In this document: positions 38,001-51,260 of the stretch, piece by piece
Numbering within the stretch: position 1 is the first letter of the stretch
How the letters are laid out: every line of letters begins with the position of its first letter
From: Opeltia flavorubescens
Lineage: Eukaryota; Ascomycota; Lecanoromycetes; Teloschistales; Teloschistaceae
DNA: 64,000 nucleotides
Direction of reading: 5' to 3'
NCBI GenBank assembly: GCA_000442125.1
Contig: KE546979.1
Location: 992,001-1,056,000 of the forward strand
The notes under the pieces: model-generated
Databases searched by the model: none
What the model saw: the letters and a program-made list of their open reading frames with translations, nothing else
What the model was told of the DNA's origin: nothing
Made by a program: the position numbers and the translations under genes

Positions 38001-41000
38001 TTATATAGTTTTTTTACTTTTATATTCTTTTTATATTTTATTATCTCTATTTTTTTTAAAAAATAGTTTAATTATATTATAAAATTTAAATATAAAATAA
38101 TAATAATAATAATATATTTATATTTAAATTATAGTTATTAATAAATATAATTTTATAATAAAAAAATAATATAAATTAATTTAATAATAATATTTTAGTT
38201 ATAAAAATTTTAAATTTTAAAATAAAATAAATTTTAGTCTATTAATAAAAAGGTTAAAAATATTAAAAATAAAAAATAAATTAAAGTTTTTAGAACTATT
38301 TACTATTATATATTAGTAATAATTCTTTAAAATCTTTATTAATAGTTTTAAATATTTTAAAAAGTAAAAAATAAATATTATATTAAATATATACTATTTA
38401 AATATAAATATAAATATATTTATAAAATTTATTCGATTATATATAAAAAATTTCAAGAATTTTATTTAATATAAATAATTTTAATTATTAATTAATAAAA
38501 ATATAAAATTATATTTAAAAAATAATTTTAAATATTAAATTTAAAATAAATTAAAAAAAATAATTAAAAATTTTATTAAATTTATTCGATTTTTAAATTA
38601 TTTATAATATAAAAATAATAGTATAATATTTTAACCCGAAATACCGCTATAAATAAAAAACTTTTTTAATTATTAAATATTATAAAAATTTTAAAAATTA
38701 TATAAAAAACTTTTTAATCGATTATATTTTAATAAATATTTTAAAAAAATATTATTTAAAATAATATAGTTAATAGAATTTTAAAAAATATTTAATTTTT
38801 TAAAAATATATTAGAAAATTATTAATTAAAATATTAAAATTAAATTAGTTTAATTATAATATTAAATATATATAAATAATAAAAATATAAATATTATAAT
38901 ATTAAACTTTAAATTTTTAAAAATATTTAAAAAAATTAAAATTTATTTAATATTATTATATTAGTAATTTATATAAATATAGTAATAATTAATCGCGGAA
39001 ATTATAAAATTTAATACGGTTTTTAAAACCGCGATTTAATAAATAAATATAATTTTTATAAAAATAATAGTAAATTAATAATAATAATCTATTTTAAATA
39101 TAGAAAAAAAATTATAAAAAACTAGACTAGTTTTATAAATAAAAAAAAATTTTAATAAATATTATTTTTATATTATTAAATTACTAAAAAATAAATTTAT
39201 AAATATTATAATTAATAACTAATATATTTTTTTTTAATAAAAAAATTAAAGATTAAATTAATAGTTATTATTAATTATAATATAAATTTAAATTTTTAAT
39301 TATAAAATTATAAAAAATAATTAAAAATTTATAATAACCGTAATAATAAAATACTAGTTAAAATTTTAAATAATAAAAATAATATATTTTTGAAAATATA
39401 AACTTTTAATCTATTTTATTAATTTAATAAAAAAATTTAAAATAATAATAAATAAATATATTATAATTAATATTGAATTCTTTAATATTATTTTTAATTT
39501 TTAATAATTTTATTAATATAATTTTAATATTAATTTTATTTATATATAATAAATATAATATAATTTTAATATTAATCGAAATAAAAATTAATTTTAAATT
39601 AATTCTAGTTAAAATATTAAAGTATTTATTAAAAAAAAATTGAAATAATTATATTTTTTAATTATAAAATTATATAATTAAAATAATATAATCGTTTTAT
39701 ATAATTCTAAAAGAAAAATTTTATAAAGAATTATACTTTTAAAATAATAAATAATCTTTTATTAAAATTAATATAAAATTTTTAATTATTATATTAAAAG
39801 TTTTATAGATTTATAATAATAAAAATCTAATAAAAAAATTTATTTATTTTCTAATATCGCGAGCTATCGTTTTAAATTTATTTATAAAAAAAAATAATAA
39901 ATTTAATTTATATATTAATTATTAAAGGCTAAATTGGATTATTATTAAAAATTAATTTTTTTTAATATTAAAAGCTTTAAATAAATTATATAAAATATTA
40001 ATTTTTATTTATTTAAATATCTAGAATATTTATTATTATATTAATATTTAAAAATATAATAAATAGAGAATAATATTTTAAATTAATTATTATTATTTTA
40101 AATAATATATTATATTATTTAATTTTATAAATATTTCGTTTATTTTTTTAAATATTTATTAATAATATTTTTAAAAATTTTCTAAATTTATTTATTTTAA
40201 AAATAAAATCGAGTAGTTATTATATATATATATAAATATTAGATTTTTATTAAATTATTATAGAATATATTATATTTTAATTGAAAAAAATATTTATTTT
40301 ATATATATAAAATTAAATTTATAAAATTGAATTTTTATTTTAATAATATTATAATAAAATAGTTTTATATTATTTTAAATATATATAAAATTAGTTTTTT
40401 TTTATTTTATTATAATATATAAAATTTTTTTAAATTTATAATTTTATATTAATATTTTATAAAATTAATTTTTTTAATAATATTACTATTTATATCGCTT
40501 TTAAAAAATAATAATAAAAAGAATTTAATATTAAATCTATTTTAATTAAAAAAATAACTAGTATAATTAAAATATTAAAAAATTATTTTATAATAATTTA
40601 AATATATAATTTAAATTTATATTACAATTAATATTTTAAAATATACTAATTTTATAATATTTTTATAATTTTTTAATACTAATATATAAATTTATTAATA
40701 TTTTATAATATTTAATTTTTAAAAATAATAATAGTAAAATATAATTATAATACTAGAAATTCAAAAATATTAATTATTATATATTTTTCTAAATAGTAGC
40801 AATATTATATTAAAAAAGATTTTTATAAAATAAAATTTTTTTAATTAATATAAATTAATATAAATTTTTAATAAAAAAAATTTAATTATAAAAATTTTGA
40901 ATTAAAAAATTAATTAATTATTTTTAATTTAAATTTAATATAAAAATTAAATTTATTAGAAGTTATTAATAGATTATTAATATAAAATAATTATAAAATC

Positions 41001-44000
41001 TTTAAAATTTATATTATATTTAATATTTTAAATTAAAATATATTTATTTTATTTTATATTTTAAAAAATAATAAAAAAATTTTAAAAAAAATATTAAATT
41101 TTTTATAAACCTTTAAAAATATTAAATATTTTATAAACTTTTAAAAAATTTAATATTATTTAATAAAAACTTTAATAAAATAAAATAAAAATATATTAAA
41201 ATATTTATAAAAATTTTTAAATAATTTTAAAAATTTATTAAAAAATATTAAAAAAAACTATTTTAATAATAAATAATTATTAATTAATTTTATAAATACT
41301 AAAAAAAACTTTTAAAAATATTTAAAAAATAATAGTAATATATTATATAATAAAAAAAATAAAAATTGATATTTCTAAAAAAAAAGAATAAATTTTTAAA
41401 GAATATTTTTAAAAATAAATTTTTAATAAAAAATTATATATTTTAAATTTTTATTAGAAAATATAATAAAATTATATTATTTATATTTTTTTATAATTAA
41501 AAAATACCTTTAATAATAGTAAAAATAATATATAAATATTATTTTTATTTATTATAATTAAAATTATATTTTAAAAAATAAAATAAAAATAAATATTAAT
41601 AAAAATTTATATTTTTAAAATATATAATAAATTAATATTTTATATATATTTAATATTTATATATATATATATATTTATATAAAATTTTTAAAAAATTATT
41701 ATAATTTTAAAAACTAATAATTAAAATAATTGATTATTAAAAAAATTATATTAAAAAATATATATAAATTATTTTTAATAAGTTTTTATTATATTAAAAA
41801 AAAATTTTAAAAATTTAATAATATAATTAAAAATCGAGTATTTTTAAAAAAAAACTATTTAATAATTTATAAAATATTTATATAATATTAAAATATTATT
41901 ATTTTTATAATAAATAAAATTAAAAATAAAATATATTTTATTAAAATAAAAAATTGTATTAAATTTTTAATATAATTAAATAAAAAGTTTATAATTATAA
42001 TTATAATAATTTTATAATAGATTATTTTAATTATAAAATATATTATAATTTTAATATTAAAAATTTTTATAATTATTTTATAATAAAAAATATTAAATAT
42101 TATATTTATATAATATATTATTAAAGAAAATTTATAAAATATAAACTATATTATAAAATATAATCGCTAGAAAAATTTTTAAAATTATTAAGCGATTTAA
42201 TAAAAAATTTTATTATTAATTTATTTTTATTTAAATATTTTTATATTTTATATAATTTTATTTTTATTAAAATTAAATATTTTATAAAATATATTATATA
42301 TTATTTACAATAGATAATTATAATTATAAAAAAACTAGCGAATAAATTTATTAGAAGAATAAATAATTATTATAATATATTTTATTCGCTACTTTTTAAT
42401 TAATAAATTTTTTTATTATTATTTAAAAATTAAATATTATTTAAATATTATTTTTTATTTATAAAATAATTAATAAATTATTTAATAAAATTAAATTCTA
42501 GAATAAATTTAAAAAAACTTTATTAATTATAATTAAAATAATTAAAATAAATAGTTTTTATTTATTAAATTTATTTAAAATAAATATAAATAAATTATAT
42601 ATTAGAAAATATATATATATTTAATTTAGAAATTATTAGAAAATAAAAATATAAAAATTATTTAAATATTATAAATCAATAATTATAATATTAAAATTAA
42701 AAGGTTATTAAAAAAATAAAATTATAAATTTTATAAATTTTTAAAAATAATTAAATTATAAATTTAATAATTATATTATTTAAAATTTTTAATATTAAAA
42801 TATTATATTTATTTTATTTTTTATATTTCTTTTTAAATTATATATAATAATAGAAAATAAAAATAAAAAAATCTATTATTTTGTATTTATTAATAGTAAA
42901 AAATAATATAAAATAAAAAAAATATTAAATTTAAAATAATATTATAGGAAATTATAATATTCAATAAAATAATATAAATATAATTCTTATTAAAATAATA
43001 GCTAGTTTAGTATTAAATAAATATAAAAAATAAATAAATATATAAAAAACTTTTATAATATAAATTTTAAAAAATAATTGAATTAAAATAAAAAAAACTA
43101 TTAGAAATTGTAATTAATAAAAATTATATTTAAATTATATATAAATATAAAAATAAAATAACTAATAATATTATAAATATAAAATAATAATAAAAATAAA
43201 ATTTTATATAATTATCGAAATTTAATAATAGAATATATATTAAAAATTATATATTATTAATTATATTATTAAAGAAAATTAAAAATATAAAAAAACTTAA
43301 TTAAAAAGAATTTTTTATAGCTATAATAATTTAAAAATAATATAAATTTAAAAAAAAATATAAAAAAAAATATAAAAAAATAAATATTAAAAATAAATAT
43401 AAAATATTAAATAAATATAAAAAAATATAATAATATCGATTTTTTATATTTTATTTTTAATAATAAAAAATTCTTTTTATTTAATTAAATTGAAATACTT
43501 TTTTTTATAATTAAAAAATTTAAATAATTTTAATATAAAATTAATATATAAAATTATATAAAAAAAATTATTTTATAAAAAAAATAAATTATAATAATAT
43601 TTATATTAATTATTCTTTTTAAAATATAAATAAATTTTATAATATTAAAAATATTAACGGTTTTTTTATTATATTTTGGTTTTTTTTTTAAATTTTAATT
43701 TATATATAATTATTTTTATTAAAATAAAGCTTTTTTTTTTAGATTTAAAAAAAAAATATATTAGTATATTTTTAATATCTAGATAAATATAATAAATATA
43801 AAAAAAATTTATATATAAAAAATATAGATTTTATACAACTTTAATATATATTAAATTCTAGCGCTTTAATATTAGTTCCTAACGTTAAAAAAAACTAACG
43901 GGATTTTTATAAATTTTTAAAATTTATTAAAATCTATTTTAAAATTTAATTTATTTTAATATATATATATATAATTAAAAATAATAATAATACGCGAGAA

Positions 44001-45007
44001 ATATATATTATATTTTTTTATTTTTATTAATAAAATTAATAGTAATAATAATGGAAAATATTTTATTAATAACTAAAAAAACTTTTTTAGAAATAGATAT
44101 AAATAAAAAAAAACTATTATAATATATAAATTTAATATATTAATTTATCCTTTTTAGAAAATATAAAATAATATATATAATATTTAAAACTAATATTAGA
44201 TTTTATATAATAAATAAAAATTTTATAAATAATAAAATAATTTATTATTTTTTTTCAATTAAAAATTATTAAATAATAATATTAAATAAATAATATATAT
44301 TATAAATTCAGCTTTAATTATTAATAATAATATTTTTTTTTTAAAATTAAAATATTAAATATTTATATATTTTAGAAAATTTTATTAAATATTAAAATTT
44401 TAGAACTTTTAAAATTTATAATAAAAAATATAAAATTAAAAAAAAATTTATAAAAAAATAAAAGTATTAAATAAAATTAAATTATAATAAAAATAATATA
44501 AATTTAAATTTAATAAAAAATTTATATTAAATGAATTTTTTTATAATATATTTATATATAAAAAATAAAATTATATTATTTAACAGGAGATTTTTAATAT
44601 TAATAATATAAATTAAATTATTTAAAATTTTATAATTTTAATTTATTATATTTATTATAATATAATATAATTTTTAAAAAAAGTTATTAAATATTATTAA
44701 ATTTTATAAATATAATTTAATATAATAGAATATTAAATATTAAAAACTATAAATAATATATTCTATTATTATAATTAATTTTAATATTAGTACTAAATTT
44801 CTTTTATATATAAAATAATACTATTTTAATATTTTATATATATTAAAAAATTTTTTTATTAATAAATATTTATTAATATTATTTATTTTTAAATTATTTA
44901 TTTATCTAATATAAATTCAAATACGCGCGTTTTATATAAAAAATTTAGCTATTTATTATATAGATATCGCTTTATTATAAAATAATAAAAATAATATTAT
45001 AAAAATA
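38001..45007. other. Extremely AT-rich DNA, nothing recognised
   Basis: Seven kilobases with almost no G or C by eye. No gene, RNA or known element fragment was detected. Short AT repeats such as (AT)n near 40220 and 41660, and A- or T-tracts, are everywhere. Slightly less AT-rich patches at 38630-38660, 38990-39030 and 43860-43910 could be traces of very old elements. Confidence 0.65.
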
Positions 45008-45178
45008 TTAAAGTGCAGAATATATATAGTATAAAAAGTAGATAGTTGAAAAGTTGATTGCTAAATCTCTATAGAATCGCTGTGAAATATGTGAGAATAC
45101 TAAGGCGCGCTAGGCCTAATCCGGTAATAATACCTTGGCATATGTTCTCCACGGTACCCTATAGCAGAACCGTGACAG
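45008..45178 (+). repeat. Left inverted terminal repeat of 45-kb Z element
   Basis: 171 bp. Against the direct-repeat copies it is in the plus orientation, ending CCGTGACAG next to the interior. It shares GGCGCGCTAGGCCTAATCCG with its partner and carries the CCACGGTACCCTATAGCAG stretch of the 57-kb solo copy. Confidence 0.85.
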
Positions 45179-45200
45179 ATGCCCACAAAAAACACAAAAA

Positions 45201-45236
45201 GCAGCGCCCTCGCTGCCAGTAGCGCCGGCGAGGTGC
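45201..45236 (+). other. GC-rich double hairpin of Z (45-kb copy)
   Basis: GCAGCG-CCCT-CGCTGC (45201-45216), then AGCGCCGGCGAGGTGC. CCTCGC and GCGAGG can also pair across the whole unit. Same sequence and position as 25575-25610. Confidence 0.65.
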
Positions 45237-45881
45237 CTAGGGAGCATTGACGCTCTTTGCATGCATTTCACTACCAGAAATATCGTTGCTTTCATGCCCT
45301 AAAATCTCGTTGCTTACCCAGCTGGTTCCAATCCACATTGCGACCGTATTTTCCAACCTGTTTCTCCATACCCTTTTGACCAATGAGCTTATCGCATTCC
45401 TGCTGAGGTAAGCGAGCACATCGGTGGCGACGTAGCTTGCGATTCGAAGTGGCCACAGTGGTGCAGCGCTTGCATGCATAAAGGCGTGGAGAATATGTAT
45501 AAGAATATACAGTGGGTGCAGGGGGGTGTAGCGGCGAGGGTGGGGTATACGGCGGCGAAATGGGGGGNGGCGCAATTTACTTCTGCGCAAAATCAGCACT
45601 AAATTGCTTAGGATAAATTTGATTTAAAAGTACTATATTTAAGCGCTTTTAAATACTTATTTCTAATTGGTTAGAATTAAACTAAATATTCGTTAGCGGC
45701 ATTTTTGGTTTGCAGAGCCTCTTTAGTGCTATTGAATTCGTTAGTACCTGCTATTTCTCCTGGCGCTCAGCATGAATTATAAAGGTAGGTGTAGAGATAC
45801 TAGTATATATAGTAGAGAGCGTGTTTTCGTTACCACCAAATTTATAGGTAAGAGCTATCTTCTTCTCCCCTATTATTATAA

Positions 45882-46052
45882 CTGTCACGGTTCTGCTATA
45901 GGGCACCGTGGAGAATATATACCAAGGTATTATTACCGGATTAGGCCTAGCGCGCCTTGGCATTCTTATATATTTTATAGCGATTCTATAGAGATTTAGC
46001 AATCAATTTCTCAACCACCTACTTTTTATACTATATATATTCTGTATCTTAA
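45882..46052 (-). repeat. Right inverted terminal repeat of 45-kb Z element
   Basis: 171 bp, reverse complement of 45008-45178. It starts CTGTCACGGTTCTGC at the inner edge and ends TATATTCTGTATCTTAA. It is slightly more mutated than the left end. Confidence 0.85.
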
Positions 46053-46096
46053 TAAAAAAAAAGATATTATTATTTTTAATAATAGATTAATTTATA

Positions 46097-46235
46097 ATAA
46101 TATTATATAAACTTTATATAGCTTCGATTGAAATATTATATCGCAATATTATATTTATAAAAAAAAAGGTTTATATAATTAAAAATAATTTTATTTAATA
46201 TTTATAATTTTTTAAATATTAATAACTTTATATTT
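46097..46235. repeat. Dispersed repeat Y2
   Basis: Second copy of the Y block, uninterrupted here: GCTTCGATTGAAATATTATA, TCGCAATATT, an A tract, TTTATATAATTAAAAATAAT, then ATTTATAATTTTTTAAATAT. Its start is 45 bases right of the 45-kb Z element. Similarity to Y1 and Y3 beyond these limits is not distinguishable from AT background by eye. Confidence 0.6.
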
Positions 46236-47848
46236 TTTATATATAGTTTCGTATAAACGATAATAAAATACTAGATTATTATTTATATTTTTATATAATT
46301 TATTTATTATTATATCTATTTTATATTTATACTATTATATTATTAAATTTTATTTATTAAAAAAAAATTAGTTAATAATTTTTCAATTATTATATTTTAT
46401 TATAATCAATTTATTATAAATTTAAAAATTATTAAAATTATTAAATATTGTATTTTTAAATATAAAGCTTTTATAAATTTATTATTTAATATTTAAATTT
46501 TTATATTATTAATAATATTAATTATAACAACAATTTTATTTATATTAGTTTTCTTTTTAAAATATTTTTTTATTTATATAAAATAAAAATATAATTTAAA
46601 AATTCTATTTAAAATATATTTTTTAAAGTTTATTACTAAATTTTTATATTTAATATATTAATAAAAAATTTTATTTAATTATTTAAAAAGTTTAAACTTT
46701 TAATAAATATTTATAAATTATTAATATTATTAATTATTATTTTTATTTATATAAAAATTAAAGTTTTATTTATAAATTTAATTGATAATATTTAATATTA
46801 TTTTTATTTTTTAAATATAATTTCAATTTTATTTTTTAAATTTAATTTTAATAGTTTATTTAGATTTTTATTATTAATATATTTCTTTTATTTAATAGCT
46901 AGTACTTTTTTTTTATAAATTCTTTATTTTTTTTCTATTTTTCTTTTATTTTAACTCTAATATCTATTTATTTATAAATATTTAATTATTTTTTGTATTT
47001 TTAAAACTTATAAAATTAAAATAAATTTATTATTATATTTATTAATTAAAATTTTATTAAACTAGAAAATTTAAATTTTTCAATTTTATTATTTCCGATT
47101 TTAAATATATTAAATAACTAGAAATTATAAAACTATTATATTAATAAATTCGTATTAATTAGTAAATTTAATAATATTTTTAATAAATAATTCAACGATT
47201 TTATAACTATTTTTTTATAATAGAACTTGAATAATAATATATATAAAGTTATTCGAGTAGTTTATAATCTAAATTTCTAGATTTTTAAAAAATATATAAA
47301 AATTCTAGTATAAATAATCGCTAAATTTGAAATAGAATTTAAAATAAAAAAAATCGATAATATAAAATATATTTAAATCTATTTTAATAAATTTTAATAT
47401 TAATAATTTCAAAATATTAATTAATATATAATAGAACTTTATTCTTTTAATAATAAATTTATAGTTATAAAATTTATTTTTTTAAAATTAAAATTTATTA
47501 ATTAATTTATTTTAAATTTTAAATTTAATTTTAAAATTTTTAAAATTATTTTTATTATTATAAATTTATTTTTTTTTAAAAATATTATATATAATATAAT
47601 TTTAAATAAAATTAAATATATAATAACAAAAAATATTTTCAAAAAATTAATATTTTTATTATTTTAATAATACTAAAAATTATTAATAATAAAAAATATA
47701 TAATAAATTTATATATTATTTATAAAAATCTAGATTATATAATAAAAAATTATTATAAAAACTACTTTAAATTTTATTTAAATTAATATTAAAAAGATTA
47801 AAATAATACAAATATCTATTTAGTATAATAGATAATATATATTAACGG
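46236..47848. other. AT-rich DNA, nothing recognised
   Basis: No gene, RNA or classifiable repeat. T-rich runs dominate 46480-47080. Slightly richer patches near 47090-47350 carry no recognisable motif. Confidence 0.6.
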
Positions 47849-48060
47849 CCGATTTTTTATCGGGGTATATTTTTCGCAATAACTACTATAACTTTTATTA
47901 ATAGTAATAGTAATAGTAATATACTAACTATAAATTATCTAAACTATATTTTACAGCCAATATTAATATTATTGCGAAAAATTCCCAGATTATAGAATAA
48001 AAAGGATTTTTGTAATCTCGGAAGATCGATAATACCAATATACAATCCTTTATATACCAA
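47849..48060. other. Less mutated island with nested hairpins
   Basis: CCGAT-TTTTT-ATCGG (47849-47863 region) is followed by a perfect 14-bp inverted pair, ATTTTTCGCAATAA at 47869-47882 and TTATTGCGAAAAAT at 47968-47981. The 85-base loop holds a TAGTAA trinucleotide-pair run (47902-47920). The DNA to the right (GGATTTTTGTAATCTCGG, ATACAATCC, ACCAAG) keeps CpA and TpG that neighbouring DNA has lost. It may be a small inverted-repeat element or the end of one. I could not match it to a tRNA, 5S rRNA or known TE end. Confidence 0.45.
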
Positions 48061-48094
48061 GTATAAAAAGATTTATATAGATTATAATAATAAA

Positions 48095-48214
48095 AACGGT
48101 TATAATAATAAATAAAAATAATAAATAAAAATAATAAATAAAAATAATAAATAAAAATAATAAATAAAAATTATAAATAAAAATAATAAATAAAAAAATA
48201 ATAAAATAACCGTT
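48095..48214. repeat. 13-bp tandem array between 9-bp inverted arms
   Basis: Units of TAATAAATAAAAA repeat about seven times between 48104 and 48205. The array is bounded exactly by AACGGTTAT (48095-48103) and its reverse complement ATAACCGTT (48206-48214). Confidence 0.7.
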
Positions 48215-48419
48215 AGTTTTTTGATAATAGCTATTTTATAAATTATTAATTAAAATTTTATTAATAATCAAATATTTATTAATACTTTTATATAATATAT
48301 TATTTTTTAAAAGTATTTATTACGCGATTTTTATTTATTAAAATAAATATAAATATTAAAAAATTTTAACTTTAAAAACAATCTAATATATATAATTATA
48401 TTAAAATTTTAAAATATTA

Positions 48420-48594
48420 TTATTTAAAAATTTAAACTAGTTACTATTAATTATTTTTAATATATATTAGAATTAATAGCTAATATTTTATTTAATAAAT
48501 AATTTTTAAATAATTATATTTAAATTTTAATTACTATTTTAAATAAAAATTTTAATTTAAATTTTAAAATTTTAAAAATTATATTAACTATTAA
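48420..48594 (+). mobile_element. Left part of element X2, left of Gypsy D
   Basis: The DNA immediately left of Gypsy D (TTTAAATTTTAATTACTATTT and on) resembles the reverse complement of 29540-29640, the part of X1 that would precede the segment found to the right of D. If so, D inserted into X2. The similarity is in AT-rich sequence and could be partly fortuitous. The start is arbitrary. Confidence 0.35.
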
Positions 48595-48799
48595 TATTAC
48601 GGCTATACTATAGAAATAAAAAGTTAATAGAATAAATAGAGCTGAATAGTTATTATAGCTCGAAAAAAGTTTTTTAAATATATTTATTTAATTAAATTTA
48701 ATATTTTATAATAGTTATATTTATTTAAATTATAGATTTTATAATTAATAATTTTGTATTTTTAATTTTATATTATTATTTTAAATTTATTTAATTATA
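48595..48799 (+). repeat. 5' LTR of Gypsy D
   Basis: 205 bp, colinear with the family LTR. It keeps recognisable AGAGCTGAATAG and AGCTCGAA blocks. Unlike A and B, its left edge is not spared by RIP. Confidence 0.75.
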
Positions 48800-51183
48800 A
48801 TTAATATTAAATAACGGTAATTTATATAAAATATATTAATATTAATATCTATATATATATATATATAATTGTTATATAATATAAAATCTTTTTAATAAAT
48901 TTAGTATTTTTTTATTTATTGTTTTAAATTATTGTTTTTATATTAATATTGGATTAATATAATCAATTAAAATATATTTTAATTTCTAGTTTTTTTAATA
49001 AATATTTAAATATTTTCTATAATAATTGAAAAGATTTAATCGATTTTACTTTTTTATTTAATTTTATTATAATTATTTTCTATATTAAAGTAGTTTAAAA
49101 ATATATTTAATAATTTTTAAAATAAAATTAAACGTTTATAAAATTTTTTTAAATTTATACCGATTATATTTATAAAAAAAATTCGAATTTTTATAATTTT
49201 TTAATATAGAAATCTTCTAATATTTATATAATTTAAACTAGTATAATTTCTATTATTATTTATTTATAGATTAAAATAAATATTTAAATAATTTTATTAA
49301 AATAATAAATAATTTTTATAATAATATTATTATAGTTTTTAAAAATAAAAACTTTTAAATTTATATTTATAAATTATCAATAAATTTTAATTAAAATAAT
49401 ATAAATATATATTTTTATTTTTAAAAATTTAATATAATTTAATAAATTTATAAAATTATTAAATTTATTAAAATATTTAAAAAAAAAAAAATTTTACTTT
49501 TAATATTAAATCTAGTTTAATATATTTTATAAAAATAAAATAAAATATTATACTACTACTAAATATAATTAAATCTTTATTATAATAATAATAAAATAAA
49601 CTTATAAATAATAGTAATTTATTATAATAATAGTAAATATTTTTAAAAAATTAAATATTTATAAAAGTTTATTTAATTTAATTACTAAAAATTTTTATAA
49701 ATAACTTTTAAATTAATTAAATTATTATATTAATTAATTTTAAATTATAATTTAAATTTTATAAAATTATTTTTTTTTTATTAAATAATAATATTTAATT
49801 TATAGAATTTATAAAATTATAAAATATTAATTATAATATATATATATAATTATATAATATATAAAAATTATATTTAAAATAATAAATTATTTATTTATAT
49901 ATTATAGTTAAAATTTTTATTTATAAAATAAATTTATTTTAAATAGATTATTATAATTCGATAATTTATTTATAAATTATTATATTTAAATAAAAATATT
50001 AAATTATAAATTATATTTTTCAAATATTATTTTACCGAGCTATTATTTATTATATTAATATAGATAAAATAATTATATTTTATTTATAGTAATATATAAA
50101 TTTAAAGTTTTTTTTAAAAATATTTTAATACTATTATTATTTATATAAAAAATATAAAAATTATATTTATTAAAAGTATTTGAATAATAATTAATATTCA
50201 ATATTTTAATATTTTAATATTTAATTATAGATTTTAATTTTATATAAAGTTATAATAAATATTACAAAAATCTTTTATAAATTTTTTAATAAAAAATTGA
50301 TTAATTTAATATTTTTAATAATAATAAAAATCGTAAAATACTAAAATTAAATCTTTTATATAAAAATTAAAATAAATAATATAAAATATTAATAATATAT
50401 TAATTATTTTTAACTAATTTTTTTAGTATATTTAAATTTTTTTTTTAATATTTAAACTATAAATAAATTAATAAATAGAATATATTTTATATTATATATT
50501 AGTATTAAACTACTTCTTTAATTTTATAAATTTTATTAATTAAAAATAAGTTTAGTATATAAAATAATTAATATATTATCTAGAATATTTATTAATAATT
50601 TCTATCTGGAATTATTATTTTATTATAATAAAATTAAATTAGAAATTAATAATACTATAAATATTTATAGTATAATAATAGCTAGAAATTATATTAATAC
50701 CGCGAGCTAAATAATTAATAAGTTTATTTTTTATAAAATATTTTAATCGAGTAAATTTTATAAAATAAATTAAAATAATATTAAAATTATTAAAATATTA
50801 TTATTGAATAATAAATTTCAAAAAAACTAAATATATAATATATAAAACTTTTAGTAAAATATTATATATTATTATTAAAAATTTTAATTTTTATAATAAT
50901 ATAATAGTATTTTATTTTATTATAAATAAATATATAATATTTAAAATAATATTAATTTATTAATAAAATAAATATTATAAATTTTTTAAATAAAATAATA
51001 TTATATATTAATATTTATATTTTATTTATAAATTAAATTTATTTTTAACTATAATTATTGTATTAAAATTTATTAATAATCTAAATATTATAATAATAAT
51101 AATATAATTATTTTTTTTAGCTAGTTTAATTATTAAAATATATATTAAAATTTATTAAATTAAAAATAATTAAATTATAATTT

Positions 51184-51260
51184 ATTAAATTAAAAACTAT
51201 TAAATTAAAAACTATTAAATTAAAAAATATTAAATTAAAAAATATTAAATTAAAAAATAT
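51184..51260. repeat. 15-bp tandem array abutting the gap
   Basis: ATTAAATTAAAAACT, later ATTAAATTAAAAAAT, repeats five times with a 15-bp period up to the first unknown base. A looser copy lies at 51155-51183. The array probably continues into the gap. Confidence 0.75.

Larger units (their letters stand above)
45008..46052. mobile_element. Element Z, inverted-end form, GC-rich and little mutated
   Basis: Two 171-bp ends, 45008-45178 and 45882-46052, are reverse complements of each other with few differences. Both belong to the Z terminal-repeat family (core CTAGGCCTAATCCGGTAATA). TTAA stands at both outer edges (45008-45011 and 46049-46052). The 703-bp interior begins GATGCCCAC and the GC double hairpin exactly as in the 25-kb copy. 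It can be followed against that copy through a G-rich stretch (45521-45567) to about 45700. CpA and TpG are abundant, so it has largely escaped RIP. No convincing protein is encoded. It could be a fold-back derivative of an LTR element, two head-to-head Z copies, or a genuine terminal-inverted-repeat transposon. One ambiguous base lies at 45568. Confidence 0.75.

Noticed and set aside
40200-41700. (AT)n runs as telomere-like or replication-origin elements
   Set aside because: They are simple AT runs without a telomere repeat unit or any origin-specific motif, and occur throughout the AT-rich background.
45237-45599. A 120-codon open frame on the minus strand inside the 45-kb Z element
   Set aside because: It crosses an unknown base, has no recognisable domain, and the homologous region of the 25-kb Z copy shows no matching frame. 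GC-rich non-coding DNA readily leaves such frames open.
45751-46002. Overlapping open frames on both strands at the right end of the 45-kb Z element
   Set aside because: Both run into the inverted terminal repeat, which is non-coding in every other copy, and they overlap each other almost completely.
45008-46052. A piggyBac-type transposon because of the TTAA flanks
   Set aside because: TTAA is very frequent in this DNA, the ends do not begin with the CCY motif of that family, and the same terminal repeat elsewhere is in direct orientation with a different flank.
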